Shown one piece after another: positions 8,558 to 18,080 of a DNA stretch of 64,000 nt. The stretch is from Mycobacterium mantenii. Its GTDB lineage: Bacteria; Actinomycetota; Actinomycetes; Mycobacteriales; Mycobacteriaceae. Both the position numbers and the translations under genes were made by a program. Where the stretch lies: the NCBI RefSeq assembly GCF_010731775.1, contig NZ_AP022590.1, positions 1,302,001 to 1,366,000 on the forward strand, given 5' to 3'. The stretch's first letter is position 1. Every line of letters starts with the position of its first letter. The notes under the pieces are model-generated. The model searched no databases. It saw only the letters and a program-made list of their open reading frames with translations, and was not told the DNA's origin.

Positions 8558-8857
8558 ATGACCGTCATGGCAGCTACCGAATACCTTGCCCGTTCCACGA
8601 CGTTCACCAGCGTCGGCATCATCGGCTACATCATCATCGGCGGTCTGGCCGGCGCGCTCGCCAGCAGGATCATCCGTGGTAGCGGGGCCGGCATCCTGAT
8701 GGACATCGTGATCGGCGTCGTCGGCGCGCTGATCGGAGGCTTCATCCTGAGCTTCTTCGTCAACACCGCGGGTGGTGGCATCATCTTCACCTTCCTCACC
8801 GCGTTGCTCGGAGCGCTCATCCTGCTCTGGGTCGTCGGCATGGTCCGCCGCACCTAG
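8558..8857 (+). CDS. GlsB/YeaQ/YmgE-type stress membrane protein (Rv1861 homologue)
   Basis: A 99-residue, very hydrophobic protein with three predicted membrane segments separated by glycine-rich turns (GYIIIGGLAGALASRI, DIVIGVVGALIGGFIL, FLTALLGALILLWVVG). The repeated G-rich transmembrane pattern is that of the transglycosylase-associated (YeaQ/GlsB) family. Biochemical function is unknown; members respond to envelope stress. The ATG at 8558 is set by AAGGAG 7 nt upstream; a longer in-frame extension upstream is not protein-like. Confidence 0.85.
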   Translation: MTVMAATEYLARSTTFTSVGIIGYIIIGGLAGALASRIIRGSGAGILMDIVIGVVGALIGGFILSFFVNTAGGGIIFTFLTALLGALILLWVVGMVRRT

Positions 8858-8904
8858 GTCACTTAACCCGTTGCAGCCGTGGTGGTTAGCGGCATGATGG
8901 ATTG

Positions 8905-9933
8905 ATGCCTCCACCGGTGACCACCACGGCAATGCGGGCCTGGCGGGTCCGTCGACCCGGGCCGATGAACACCGACCCGCTAGAGCAGGTCACCACCGAG
9001 ATACCGCGCCCGGGACCGTCCGAACTGCTGGTAGCCGTGCGAGCGTGCGGCGTCTGCCGCACCGACCTGCACGTCACCGAAGGCGATTTGCCAGTTCACC
9101 GCGACCACGTCACTCCGGGGCATGAGGTGGTCGGCGAGGTCATCGAAATGGGGGCGGAGGCCGGCGGCGAGTTTCGGGTCGGTGACCGGGTAGGCATCGC
9201 CTGGCTGCGCCACACCTGCGGCGTGTGTACGTATTGCCGTCGCGGCGACGAGAACCTGTGCCCCCACTCCCGCTACACCGGCTGGGACGCCGACGGCGGC
9301 TACGCCGAATTCGCCACCGTCCCGGCCGCTTTCGCGCACCCACTGCCGAACGGCTACAGCGACAGCGAGCTGGCCCCATTGTTGTGTGCGGGCATCATCG
9401 GCTACCGCTCGCTGCTGCGGGCCGAGCTGCCGCCCGGGGGGCGCCTGGGTTTGTACGGGTTCGGCGGCAGCGCGCACATCACCGCGCAGGTGGCGCTGGC
9501 GCAAGGCGCCGAGGTACACGTGATGACCCGCGGATCCCAGGCGCGGGAACTGGCGCTGGAGCTGGGCGCGGCGTCGGCACAGGGCGCCGCCGATCCGCCG
9601 CCGGTGCCGCTGGATGCCGCGATCCTGTTCGCCCCGGTGGGTGAGTTGGTGCTGCCCGCGTTGGAAGCGCTGGACCGCGGCGGCACCCTGGCGATCGCCG
9701 GGATCCACCTGTCCGATATCCCGCCCCTGAATTACCAGCGCCACCTGTTCCAGGAGCGACAAATCCGATCGGTCACGTCCAACACCCGGGCCGACGCACG
9801 GGCCTTCCTCGACCTCGCCGGCAAGCACCACATCGAGGTGACCACACCGGAATATCCGCTCGGACAAGCGGATCGGGCGTTGGCAGATCTGAGCGCGGGC
9901 CGCATCGCCGGTGCGGCGGTGCTGCTCGTCTGA
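8905..9933 (+). CDS. adhA: Zinc-binding alcohol dehydrogenase AdhA
   Basis: A 342-residue medium-chain dehydrogenase that oxidises alcohols with NAD(P). Catalytic zinc ligands are seen in [11 protein letters not shown] (Cys) and TPGHEVVGE (His). The structural zinc site is the four-Cys cluster [22 protein letters not shown] nucleotide-binding turn lies near residues 185-190. It matches M. tuberculosis AdhA (Rv1862) throughout. The ATG at 8905 is chosen over a TTG one codon upstream. It ends 6 nt from the convergent CPBP protease gene. Confidence 0.92.
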   Translation: MPPPVTTTAMRAWRVRRPGPMNTDPLEQVTTEIPRPGPSELLVAVRACGVCRTDLHVTEGDLPVHRDHVTPGHEVVGEVIEMGAEAGGEFRVGDRVGIAWLRHTCGVCTYCRRGDENLCPHSRYTGWDADGGYAEFATVPAAFAHPLPNGYSDSELAPLLCAGIIGYRSLLRAELPPGGRLGLYGFGGSAHITAQVALAQGAEVHVMTRGSQARELALELGAASAQGAADPPPVPLDAAILFAPVGELVLPALEALDRGGTLAIAGIHLSDIPPLNYQRHLFQERQIRSVTSNTRADARAFLDLAGKHHIEVTTPEYPLGQADRALADLSAGRIAGAAVLLV

Positions 9934-9939
9934 TCGGCG

Positions 9940-10701
9940 TCAGGCGGACAGATGCCAAACCAGCGCGGCGGCCAGCGCGCCGAGCCCGTTCAATGACCAG
10001 TGCAACGCGATCGGCGCGATCAGGCTGCCGCTGCGCCGGCGCAGCCAGCTGAAGACGAATCCGGCGGCCCCTGTCGCCAGCACCGCCCCGGTCACCCCGA
10101 CCATCATGCCTAAGATCCCGCCGCCGAACAGCCGGGTGAGGCCGACGTTGCTGCTGGTCAGCCCGAGCGACGTCGCGATGTGCCACAGCCCGAACAACAG
10201 CGAACCCGCCAGCGCGACGCCGCGAAAGCCCCAGGCCCGGTGCAGCGCGCCGTGCAGGACGCCCCGGAAGGCCAGTTCCTCGGGGATGACGGTCTGCAAC
10301 GGGATGACGACCATCGAGGCGATCATCGCCCCCGAGATCGTGGCGTAGCGGTTGTTCATGAACATCGGCCGGGTCGCCGGCAGCAGCACACCCACCGCGA
10401 TCACCGCCGCCACGACGGCCACGGCAGCCAGCGCGTAGCCCAGGCCGGGCTTCCAGTGCTCGCGGCCCAGGCCGAGGTCCGCCCAGCCCAAGCCGCGGCA
10501 GCGCATCAAGATGACCAACCCGACGGCCGCGGCCGGCACGGTGGCGACGCTCGCCCACGGCGTGGTGAAGTGCGCGACCAGATTGGTCAGCGCCAGCACC
10601 ACCACGACGACGGCGATGTCGAGGTTGATCCGGAAACTGTGCAGCGCCGAAAGCTGCGCCACCACCGGGTGAGTGTCGGCTGTCCCGGTGGCGTCAAACA
10701 T
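9940..10701 (-). CDS. CPBP (CAAX/Abi-type) intramembrane metalloprotease
   Basis: A 253-residue polytopic membrane protein with about seven hydrophobic segments. The family motifs are present: PEELAFRG (the EExxxR glutamates), FGLWHIATS (His) and a last HWSLNGLG (His/Asn). These residues form the metal site of Rce1-like intramembrane proteases. Substrate is unknown; bacterial members act in prenylated-peptide processing or self-immunity. It corresponds in place to Rv1863c. Confidence 0.85.
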   Translation of the reverse strand: MFDATGTADTHPVVAQLSALHSFRINLDIAVVVVVLALTNLVAHFTTPWASVATVPAAAVGLVILMRCRGLGWADLGLGREHWKPGLGYALAAVAVVAAVIAVGVLLPATRPMFMNNRYATISGAMIASMVVIPLQTVIPEELAFRGVLHGALHRAWGFRGVALAGSLLFGLWHIATSLGLTSSNVGLTRLFGGGILGMMVGVTGAVLATGAAGFVFSWLRRRSGSLIAPIALHWSLNGLGALAAALVWHLSA

Positions 10702-10741
10702 CCGTCCAGCCTACCGGCGCCAGGCGGCCGCGACAGTTCAA

Positions 10742-10799
10742 CGAGATGGCCGTCATGGTTTCGATTAGCGCCCGAAGCGCAGCCATGACGGCAATCTCG
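10742..10799. terminator. Long imperfect palindrome after the phosphoketolase gene
   Basis: Arms of 17 nt (10742-10758 and 10783-10799) pair with a single mismatch around a 24-nt centre that itself contains a GCGC/GCGC stem. It lies between xfp and the CPBP gene, both on the minus strand. It may terminate xfp transcription or be an extragenic palindromic element. No T-run follows. Confidence 0.45.
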
Positions 10800-10810
10800 G
10801 CGTCAAATCA

Positions 10811-11006
10811 CTCGCTCGACTCCCAGCCTGATGGGTCGTCTCGCTCCCATCACTCACTGCGTTCGTTCTGCTCGCTCGACTCCCAGCCTGATGGGTCGTC
10901 TCGCTCCCATCACTCACTGCGTTCGTTCTGCTCGCTCGACTCCCAGCCTGATGGGTCGTCTCGCTCCCATCACTCACTGCGTTCGTTCTGCTCGCTCGAC
11001 TCCCAG
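10811..11006. repeat. 60-bp tandem repeat, 3.3 copies (VNTR-like)
   Basis: Three complete identical 60-bp units (10811-10870, 10871-10930, 10931-10990) are followed by a 16-nt partial unit (to 11006). The unit starts CTCGCTCGACTCCCAG and ends GCGTTCGTTCTG. Copies are identical, suggesting recent expansion. The partial copy and the adjoining unit encode the last residues and stop of the phosphoketolase; the other two lie downstream. Every unit carries the same stop codon in that frame, so copy number should not change the protein. Confidence 0.95.
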
Positions 11007-13408
11007 GTCCAGCCGGCGATCTGCGGGTCGTCCTCGCCATGCTCGCGCGTGTAGATCCGCGCGGCGAGGCGGGCGTCGACCATGCGCTGGCGCAACATGG
11101 CGGCACGGCTGGCCAGCCCGTCGACCCGGTCGATGACGTCCATCACCAGGTGGAAGCGGTCCAGATCGTTGAGCATCACCATGTCGAACGGCGTGGTCGT
11201 GGTGCCGCGCTCCTTGAACCCGCGCACGTGGATGTGCGGGTGATTGGTGCGCCGGTAGGTGAGCCGGTGAATCAGCCACGGATAGCCGTGGTAGGCGAAG
11301 ATGACCGGCTTGTCGCGGGTGAACAGAGCGTCGAACTCCCGCTCGGGCAGGCCGTGCGGGTGCTCGGACTCCGGCTGCAGCCGCATCAGGTCGACGACGT
11401 TGACCACCCGCACCGCCAGCTCCGGCAGTTCGCGGCGCAGAATGTCGGCGGCGGCCAGCGTCTCCAGGGTGGGGATGTCGCCGGCGCAGGCCAGCACCAC
11501 GTCGGGCTCGTCGGCGGCCGTGCTCGCCCAAGGCCAGATGCCCAGGCCGCGCGCACAATGCGCGATGGCCTGGTCCATGTCCAGGTAGGCCAGCGCGGGC
11601 TGCTTGCCGGCGACGATGACGTTGATGTAGTCCCGGCTGCGCAGGCAATGGTCGGCCACCGACAGCAGCGTGTTGCCGTCCGGCGGCAGGTACACCCGGG
11701 TCAATTCGGCCCGCTTGTTGGCGACCAGGTCGATGAAGCCGGGGTCCTGGTGCGACGCGCCGTTGTGGTCTTGGCGCCAGACGTGCGAGCTGAGCAGGTA
11801 GTTGAGCGACGCGATCGGCCGGCGCCATGGCAGTTCGCGGCTGGTGGCAAGCCATTTCGCGTGCTGGTTAAGCATCGAGTCGACAATGTGCACGAAGGCT
11901 TCGTAGCAGTTGAACAGGCCGTGCCGCCCGGTCAGCAAGTAGCCTTCCAGCCAGCCCTGGCACAGGTGTTCGGAGAGCACCTCCATCACACGGCCATTGG
12001 GCGCGAGGTGCTCGTCGTCGGGTTCGACCTCCGACAGCCACACCTTGTCGGTCGACCCGAAGACGGCGTCGAGCCGGTTGGAGGCCGTCTCGTCGGGTCC
12101 CATGAGCCGGAACCGGTCGCGGTTGCGGGCGATCACGTCGCGCAGGAACGTGCCCAGCACCCGGGTGGCCTCATGCGTGCCGGCCGCCGGCCGCTCGACC
12201 GCCACGGCGTAGTCGCGGAAGTCCGGCAGGTCGAGATCGTGCAGCAGCAACCCGCCGTTGGCGTGCGGATTGGCGCTCATCCGCCGATCCCCGACGGGCG
12301 CCAGCGCCCGCAATTCGTCGCGCAGCCTGCCGTTGTCGTCGAAAAGCTGCTCGGGTCCGTAGCTGCGCAGCCATTCTTCGAGCTGGGCGCGGTGTTCGGG
12401 ATTGTTGTGCGTCTCGGACAGCGGCACCTGATGCGAACGCCACGTGCCCTCGACCTTCTTGCCGTCGACCACCTTGGGCCCGGTCCAGCCCTTGGGCGTG
12501 CGCAGCACGATCATGGGCCACACGGGGCGCTGCCCCTGATCGCCGCCGCGTGCCGCGCTCTGGATGCCGGCGATGTCGTCGAAAGCGTCGTCGAGTGCGG
12601 CCGCCAGTTGCTGGTGCACGTCGGCCGGATCGTCGCCGGCGACCGTGATCGGCCGGTAGCCGTAGCCGCGCAGCAGCGATTCCAGCTCCTGCTGCGGGAT
12701 GCGGGCCAGCACAGTGGGGTTGGCGATCTTGTAGCCGTTGAGCGCCAGGATGGGCAGCACCGCGCCGTCGGTCACCGGATTGAGGAACTTGTTGGAGTGC
12801 CAACTGGTGGCCAACGGCCCGGTTTCGGCCTCGCCGTCACCGACGACGCACGCCACCACCAGGTAGGGATTGTCGAGGGCCGCGCCGTAGGCGTGCACCA
12901 GCGCGTAGCCGAGCTCACCGCCCTCGTGAATGGATCCCGGTGTCTGGGCCGCGACGTGGCTGGGGATGCCGCCGGGGAAGGAGAACTGCCGGAACAGCTT
13001 GCGCAGCCCCTCGGTGTCCTCTTCGATGCCGGTGTACACCTCGCTGTAAGTGCCTTCCAGGTAGGCGTTGGCGACCAATCCGGGGCCGCCGTGCCCCGGC
13101 CCGGTCACGTAGATGACGTCGGCGTCCCGGTTGCGGATGATCCGGTTCAGGTGCGCATAGATGAGGTTGAGTCCGGGCGTGGTGCCCCAGTGCCCCAGCA
13201 ACCGCGGTTTGACGTGCTCGGCGGACAGCGGCTCGTTGAGCAGCGGATTGTCCAGCAGATAGATCTGCCCGACCGACAAATAATTGGCGGCGCGCCAGTA
13301 CTTGTCGAGGAGAGCTAGTTCGTCGTCGGAGAGCGGAGACTGCGTGGGCGCGGGCGCGGGCGTGGGGGTTCGGGTTTCGAGGCTCACTCGCCCGATTGTC
13401 CGCGCCAT
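10970..13408 (-). CDS. xfp: Xylulose-5-phosphate/fructose-6-phosphate phosphoketolase
   Basis: An 812-residue thiamine diphosphate enzyme that splits xylulose-5-P or fructose-6-P to acetyl phosphate plus a sugar phosphate. Conserved blocks include [15 protein letters not shown] (N-terminal), the GPGHGGP loop near residues 103-109, and the ThDP/metal segment [19 protein letters not shown]. Further blocks include SHQDPGF in the pyrimidine-binding domain. Length is normal for the family. The last 11 residues (from SSEQNERSE) derive from the tandem repeat. A GTG nine codons in (VSLETRT) is an alternative start. I recall no M. tuberculosis counterpart. Confidence 0.95.
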   Translation of the reverse strand: MARTIGRVSLETRTPTPAPAPTQSPLSDDELALLDKYWRAANYLSVGQIYLLDNPLLNEPLSAEHVKPRLLGHWGTTPGLNLIYAHLNRIIRNRDADVIYVTGPGHGGPGLVANAYLEGTYSEVYTGIEEDTEGLRKLFRQFSFPGGIPSHVAAQTPGSIHEGGELGYALVHAYGAALDNPYLVVACVVGDGEAETGPLATSWHSNKFLNPVTDGAVLPILALNGYKIANPTVLARIPQQELESLLRGYGYRPITVAGDDPADVHQQLAAALDDAFDDIAGIQSAARGGDQGQRPVWPMIVLRTPKGWTGPKVVDGKKVEGTWRSHQVPLSETHNNPEHRAQLEEWLRSYGPEQLFDDNGRLRDELRALAPVGDRRMSANPHANGGLLLHDLDLPDFRDYAVAVERPAAGTHEATRVLGTFLRDVIARNRDRFRLMGPDETASNRLDAVFGSTDKVWLSEVEPDDEHLAPNGRVMEVLSEHLCQGWLEGYLLTGRHGLFNCYEAFVHIVDSMLNQHAKWLATSRELPWRRPIASLNYLLSSHVWRQDHNGASHQDPGFIDLVANKRAELTRVYLPPDGNTLLSVADHCLRSRDYINVIVAGKQPALAYLDMDQAIAHCARGLGIWPWASTAADEPDVVLACAGDIPTLETLAAADILRRELPELAVRVVNVVDLMRLQPESEHPHGLPEREFDALFTRDKPVIFAYHGYPWLIHRLTYRRTNHPHIHVRGFKERGTTTTPFDMVMLNDLDRFHLVMDVIDRVDGLASRAAMLRQRMVDARLAARIYTREHGEDDPQIAGWTWESSEQNERSE

Positions 13409-13431
13409 CGGTGAACAACGCTCGTGCGTGA

Positions 13432-14292
13432 TTACTCTTCGCCGCGGGCTCGGGCCTCGTACGCCCGGCGCTTCGCGACGTCGACGTCGTCGGTGAAGAC
13501 GTGATCGCCGCCGAGCATCCGGTTGAGTCCCTCGGCGATTCGGCGCGGCCAGAATTTCTGGGACACCACCATCGCGCCCGCCGCCTTGGTGATCCGCACC
13601 CGGGGCTTGGGGTGGGCTACCAGGTTGACGATCGCGTCGGCGATCTCGGTGGGCTCCGCGTTCCGGAACCCCTTCATCCCCGGCGTCCCGGCGACCAGCT
13701 CGGTGTTGACGAACGTCGGCAACACCGTGGAGAACTTCACCCCGGACGACCGGTACTCGAGCCGGGCCGAGTCGGTGAACGCGACCACCGCGTGCTTGCT
13801 GGCGCAGTAGGTGGCCAGGCCGACGATGTAGAGCTCGCCGGCCAGCGAGGCGACGTTGATGACGTGCCCCTGGCCGCGGGGGACCATGCGCTGGGCGGCC
13901 AGCTTGCTGCCCAGCATGACGCCGTAGACGTTGATGTCCAGGATCCGCCGGGTGACGGCGTCCGGCTCGTCGACGATGCGGCCGACGGGCATGATGCCGG
14001 CGTTGTTGATCAGCACGTCGATCGGGCCGAGCTGACGCTCGACCTCGTCCAGGAAATCGGAGAACGAGTGCGGATCGGTGACGTCGAGCTTGCCGTAGAC
14101 GTCGAGGCCCAGGTCGGCGCCCGACTCCTTCACCCGGACCTCGTCGACGTCGCCGATGGCGACCTTGGCGCCCAAGTTGTGCAGCGCGGTCGCGGTGGCC
14201 AGCCCGATTCCCCGGGCGCCACCGGTGATCACGATGACCTTGCCTTTTAGCCGGCCCCTACCCTTGAGGCCGATCGAAGCCGTGTCTGCCAT
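13432..14292 (-). CDS. Short-chain dehydrogenase/reductase (Rv1865c homologue)
   Basis: A 286-residue classical SDR. Cofactor motif TGGARGIG near residues 23-30, NNAG near 98-101, catalytic Ser in NVASLAG and YCASK (Tyr/Lys) near 165-169 are intact. The substrate is unknown. The C-terminus beyond the SDR core (about 220-286) is Arg-rich and amphipathic ([14 protein letters not shown]), which may associate with membranes. GGAGGGG precedes the ATG at 14292. Confidence 0.9.
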   Translation of the reverse strand: MADTASIGLKGRGRLKGKVIVITGGARGIGLATATALHNLGAKVAIGDVDEVRVKESGADLGLDVYGKLDVTDPHSFSDFLDEVERQLGPIDVLINNAGIMPVGRIVDEPDAVTRRILDINVYGVMLGSKLAAQRMVPRGQGHVINVASLAGELYIVGLATYCASKHAVVAFTDSARLEYRSSGVKFSTVLPTFVNTELVAGTPGMKGFRNAEPTEIADAIVNLVAHPKPRVRITKAAGAMVVSQKFWPRRIAEGLNRMLGGDHVFTDDVDVAKRRAYEARARGEE

Positions 14293-14312
14293 GTCCGGTC
14301 CCCTCCAGATTC

Positions 14313-14326
14313 TTGACGGGTGTCAA
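14313..14326. promoter_or_regulatory. TTGAC/GTCAA palindrome upstream of the SDR gene
   Basis: TTGAC-GGGT-GTCAA at 14313-14326 lies 21 nt upstream of the SDR start. An overlapping TGTC-AACTA-GACA repeat spans 14321-14333. Both look like operator half-sites, for example for a TetR-type repressor. None is encoded nearby. Confidence 0.3.
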
Positions 14327-14395
14327 CTAGACAACCGGCTAAGCACAGCACTCGAAGCCGGCCCGCGCAACAAGCCCCGGCTACGGCCAACCGGT

Positions 14396-15313
14396 TCAGC
14401 TCAGGGCAAACCAGACCAGGCTGGCGCCGCCGGCCAGGGCGCAATAGATCGCGAAGGGCGTCAGGGTGCGGGTTTGGAAGTAGCGCGTCAGGAACCGCAC
14501 GGCGAGATAGGCGCAGACGAACGAGGCGACGCTGCCGGCCAGCACCTGGCCGCCGATTCCCTCGCCCAGCGGACCGAAGAGCTCCGGGATCTTGTACACG
14601 CCGGCGGCCAGGATGATCGGCGTCGCGAGCAAGAAGGAGAACCGGGCGGCGTCTTCGTGCGACAGGCCCCGCCACAGGCCGGCCACGATGGTGATCCCCG
14701 AGCGGCTGATGCCGGGGAGCAGGGCCAGGATTTGCGCCGCACCGATCACCACGCCGCGAGCCAGGGGGAGTTGGGCGAGCCGACGGTCCGAGGCCTCGTC
14801 GCCGTGTTCGGGCTCCTCGCCGGCCACCGCGGGCTCATCCGGGGCGGGCGCGATGCGCCGGCGGAGCACTTCGCCCGCGTAGAGCGCGATGCCGTTGAGC
14901 AACAAGAAGGCCGCCGCGGGCACGGGCTTGCCGAGTGTGGTGCGGAACAGCTGTTCCAGGGCCAGCCCGGCCAGACCCACCGGAATCGTGCCCACGACGA
15001 TTAGCCATGCCAGCCGTTCATCGGGCGTCTGGATCCGCCGGTGGCCCAGCGACGAGAAGAACCCCGTCACAATGCGCACCCAGTCCCGCCAGAAGAACAC
15101 CAGCAGGGCCGCGGCGGTGGCCACGTGCAGGCCCACGATGAACGCGAGGTAGGGCGATTTGGGGGCGGAGACGCTGAGATCCTGGGCCCACCGCCCGCCG
15201 ACCAGCGCCGGCACCAGCACCGCGTGCCCCAGGCTGGAGACCGGGAACAACTCGGTGACGCCTTGGAACGCGCCGACCACCACGGCCTCGACGTAGCTCA
15301 GGTGCGCGGTCAT
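14396..15313 (-). CDS. Undecaprenyl-diphosphatase family protein (UppP/BacA)
   Basis: A 305-residue membrane phosphatase that would recycle undecaprenyl (decaprenyl) diphosphate for cell-wall synthesis. Family motifs are GAFQGVTELFPVSSLGH near residues 13-29, with the QGVTE glutamate, and LPGISRSG near 200. About eight hydrophobic segments are present. The ATG at 15313 has GGAGG 9 nt upstream; a further 45 codons upstream are open but not membrane-protein-like. The loop between segments (residues 160-185) is acidic and longer than usual. It may be a second copy beside the main uppP of the genome. Confidence 0.85.
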   Translation of the reverse strand: MTAHLSYVEAVVVGAFQGVTELFPVSSLGHAVLVPALVGGRWAQDLSVSAPKSPYLAFIVGLHVATAAALLVFFWRDWVRIVTGFFSSLGHRRIQTPDERLAWLIVVGTIPVGLAGLALEQLFRTTLGKPVPAAAFLLLNGIALYAGEVLRRRIAPAPDEPAVAGEEPEHGDEASDRRLAQLPLARGVVIGAAQILALLPGISRSGITIVAGLWRGLSHEDAARFSFLLATPIILAAGVYKIPELFGPLGEGIGGQVLAGSVASFVCAYLAVRFLTRYFQTRTLTPFAIYCALAGGASLVWFALS

Positions 15314-15520
15314 AGGTGATGCCTCCATGAGACGACGGGTAAGGCCTGGCGGTCGGCCTGTGACGATAGCCGACGCCGCGCCGGCGTGGATCTTCGACAC
15401 AGCGTTGCGCCGGAATCGATGCCGCGTGCACCGAATCAGCTTGTCCACCCGGCACTTTGGCCGTCACCGCGGTCGATCGGCGTCGGGAACGGCCGTCGCG
15501 CAGCGGCCTGACCAGCCAGG

Positions 15521-15526
15521 TACGGT
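15521..15526 (+). promoter_or_regulatory. -10 hexamer of the CoA-transferase gene
   Basis: TACGGT ends 6 nt before the ATG at 15533, the leaderless arrangement. No ribosome site is seen. Confidence 0.45.
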
Positions 15527-15532
15527 GTGCAG

Positions 15533-17935
15533 ATGGCCGACGGGTTGCTCGACGCCGTGCGCGTCCTCGACTTGTCCAGCGGCGTCGCCGACGCGGTCAC
15601 CCGGCTGTTCGCCGACCTGGGTGCCGACGTCCTCAAGGTGGAGCCGCCGGGCGGCTGCCTGGGACGCGATGCGCTGCCCACGCTACGCGGAGCGAGCATT
15701 TCGTTCGCCGTGCACAACGCCAACAAGCGCAGTGCGGTGCTCGACCCGTTCGACGACGAGGACTGCGCGCGCTTCCTGGACCTGGCCGCGGAGGCCGACA
15801 TCGTCGTGGACACCGGCGCCGACGAGCGCGGGGCGATGTTCGGGACCTCCGGTGAGGAGCTGGCGGCCCGCTACCCGCACCTGGTGGTGCTGTCGATCAC
15901 CGATTTCGGGGCGACGGGCTCGCGGTCGTCCTGGCGTGCCACCGATCCGGTGTTGTACGCGATGTGTGGTGCGCTGTCGCGGTCCGGCCCCACCAGCGGC
16001 ACCCCCGTGTTGCCGCCGGACGGTATCGCGTCGGCAACCGCCGCCGTTCAGGCCGCGTGGGCGGTGCTTGCGGCGTACTACAATCGATTGCGTTGTGGCA
16101 CAGGTGACTACATCGACTTTTCCTGGTTCGACGCCGTTGTGATGGCCCTCGATCCCGCGTTCGGTGCGCACGGCCAGGCCGCCGCCGGTGTCCGCCGCAG
16201 CGGGCGGTGGCGTGGCCGGCCGAAGAACCAGGACGCGTACCCGATCTATGCGTGCCAGGACGGTTACGTCCGGTTGTGTGTGATGGCGCCGCGGCAGTGG
16301 CGCGGCCTGCGGCGCTGGCTGGGGGAACCGCAGGACTTTCAGGACGAGAAATACGACGCGATCGGCGCGCGGTTCGCGGCATGGCCGCAGATCAGCGAGC
16401 TGATCCGGGAGTTGTTTGCCGGACAGACTATGAAGGATCTGGTGGCCGCCGGGCAGGCAAACGGGGTGCCGATCGCCGCGGTGCTGACGCCCGCACGGAT
16501 CCTGGGTTCCGAACACTTTCAGGCGGTGGGCGCCATCACCGAGGCCGAACTCGTCCCCGGCGTGCGCACCAGCGTGCCGACGGGGTATTTCGTCGTCGAC
16601 GGCCGCCGCGCGGGCTTTCGCACCCCGGTGCCCGCCGCGGGGCAGGACGAACCGTGTTGGCGGGGCAATCCGTCGGTGGTGCCGTCGTCATCGGGCCGGC
16701 TGGGCGACTATCCCTTCGCCGGGCTGCGGATTCTGGATCTGGGCATCATCGTCGCCGGTGGTGAACTGAGCCGGCTGTTCGGCGACCTGGGCGCCGACGT
16801 CATCAAAGTCGAAAGTGTCGATTACCCAGACGGATTGCGGCAGGCCAGGATTGGCGATGCCATGAGCGAGTCGTTCGCCTGGACACACCGCAACAACCGC
16901 GGATTGGGGCTGGATCTGCGCAGCGCCGAGGGCAAGAAGATCTTCGGTCGCCTGGTGGCCCAGGCCGATGCGGTTTTCGCCAACTTCAAGCCGGGAACCC
17001 TTGCCGCACTGGGGTTTTCCTACGATGAGCTGTGCGCCATCAACCCGCGGATCGTGCTGGCCGAGAGCAGCGCGTTCGGCGACTCGGGGCCGTGGAGCGC
17101 TCGGCTGGGCTACGGCCCGTTGGTCCGCGCCACGACCGGGGTCACCAGCCTCTGGACCTCGGACGGTGCGCAGGACGAAGCCGGCACGGGCAGGCACGGC
17201 TTCTACGACGCGACCACGGTCTTTCCCGATCACGTGGTGGGGCGGGTCACGGCGATCGGGGCGCTGGCCGCGCTGATCCACCGCGGCCGGGCCGGCCGGG
17301 GAGCCCACGTCCACGTCTCGCAGGCCGAAGTCGTGGTCAACCAGCTCGACACGCTGTACGTCACCGAGGCCGCGCTGGCCGCGGGCGTCGCGCAGATTCG
17401 CGAGGACACCAGCCTGCATGCGGTCTACCCGTGTGCGGGTGACGACGAGTGGTGCGTCATCTCGATCCGAACCGATGATGAATGGCGCCGTGCCACTTCG
17501 ATTTTCGACCATGCGGGATGGGCAGACGATCCCCGCTTCGCCACCGGCGAAGCGCGCCTGGCCCATCGCGGCGAACTGATGGAGCTGGTTTCCGTCTGGA
17601 CCCGTACCCGCACCCCGCTGCGGGCGGCCGAACTGCTGCAGGCGGCCGGAGTGCCGGCCGGGCCGATGAGCCGCTCGCCGGACGTGCTCGAGGACCCGCA
17701 GCTGAACGCCCGCCACGTGTACAGCCCCATGGTGCATCCGCTAATCGACAATCCGCTGCCCGCCGAGACCGGCCCGGCGCCGTTTCGGCACATCCCGCCG
17801 GCCCGGCAGGCCCCGGCCCCGATGCCCGGCCAGCACACCGTGGAGATCTGCCGAGACCTGCTGGGAATGAACCCCGCGGACATCCGGCGGCTGATCGACG
17901 ACGGCGTCCTGTCCGGCCCGGTCGACAACGCTTAG
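15533..17935 (+). CDS. Tandem-domain family III CoA-transferase (Rv1866 homologue)
   Basis: An 800-residue protein made of two CaiB/BaiF-type CoA-transferase halves. Each begins with the same motif: VLDLSSGVADAVTRLFADLGADVLK near residue 11 and ILDLGIIVAGGELSRLFGDLGADVIK near 400, split here for length by the domain boundary at about 385. Such enzymes move CoA between organic acids. A typical family III subunit is about 400 residues, so this is a fused pair, possibly one half catalytic. It is followed 145 nt later by the thiolase-like gene, as Rv1866-Rv1867, suggesting joint acyl-CoA work. Confidence 0.9.
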   Translation: MADGLLDAVRVLDLSSGVADAVTRLFADLGADVLKVEPPGGCLGRDALPTLRGASISFAVHNANKRSAVLDPFDDEDCARFLDLAAEADIVVDTGADERGAMFGTSGEELAARYPHLVVLSITDFGATGSRSSWRATDPVLYAMCGALSRSGPTSGTPVLPPDGIASATAAVQAAWAVLAAYYNRLRCGTGDYIDFSWFDAVVMALDPAFGAHGQAAAGVRRSGRWRGRPKNQDAYPIYACQDGYVRLCVMAPRQWRGLRRWLGEPQDFQDEKYDAIGARFAAWPQISELIRELFAGQTMKDLVAAGQANGVPIAAVLTPARILGSEHFQAVGAITEAELVPGVRTSVPTGYFVVDGRRAGFRTPVPAAGQDEPCWRGNPSVVPSSSGRLGDYPFAGLRILDLGIIVAGGELSRLFGDLGADVIKVESVDYPDGLRQARIGDAMSESFAWTHRNNRGLGLDLRSAEGKKIFGRLVAQADAVFANFKPGTLAALGFSYDELCAINPRIVLAESSAFGDSGPWSARLGYGPLVRATTGVTSLWTSDGAQDEAGTGRHGFYDATTVFPDHVVGRVTAIGALAALIHRGRAGRGAHVHVSQAEVVVNQLDTLYVTEAALAAGVAQIREDTSLHAVYPCAGDDEWCVISIRTDDEWRRATSIFDHAGWADDPRFATGEARLAHRGELMELVSVWTRTRTPLRAAELLQAAGVPAGPMSRSPDVLEDPQLNARHVYSPMVHPLIDNPLPAETGPAPFRHIPPARQAPAPMPGQHTVEICRDLLGMNPADIRRLIDDGVLSGPVDNA

Positions 17936-18067
17936 CGGTCGAGGCAGATCTCATCCGCGCTCAGTGTCACGCTGGCGTGACCGAGGCCGCCCGGCGCCAC
18001 GCTGGGGTACGCTCGCGGCCGCCCGCGCGGGCGAGGCCCGCCCACCGGGCCGGATTCATAGCCACGC

Positions 18068-18073
18068 TAAATT
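18068..18073 (+). promoter_or_regulatory. -10 hexamer of the thiolase-like gene
   Basis: TAAATT lies 7 nt before the ATG at 18081, fitting leaderless transcription. Confidence 0.45.
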
Positions 18074-18080
18074 CGTCCCT

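Noticed and set aside
10811-11006. CRISPR array
   Set aside because: The 60-bp units are contiguous and identical with no spacers, so this is a tandem repeat.
11039-13318. 759-codon frame antisense to phosphoketolase
   Set aside because: A shadow of the GC-rich codon pattern of xfp; the protein lacks any family motif.
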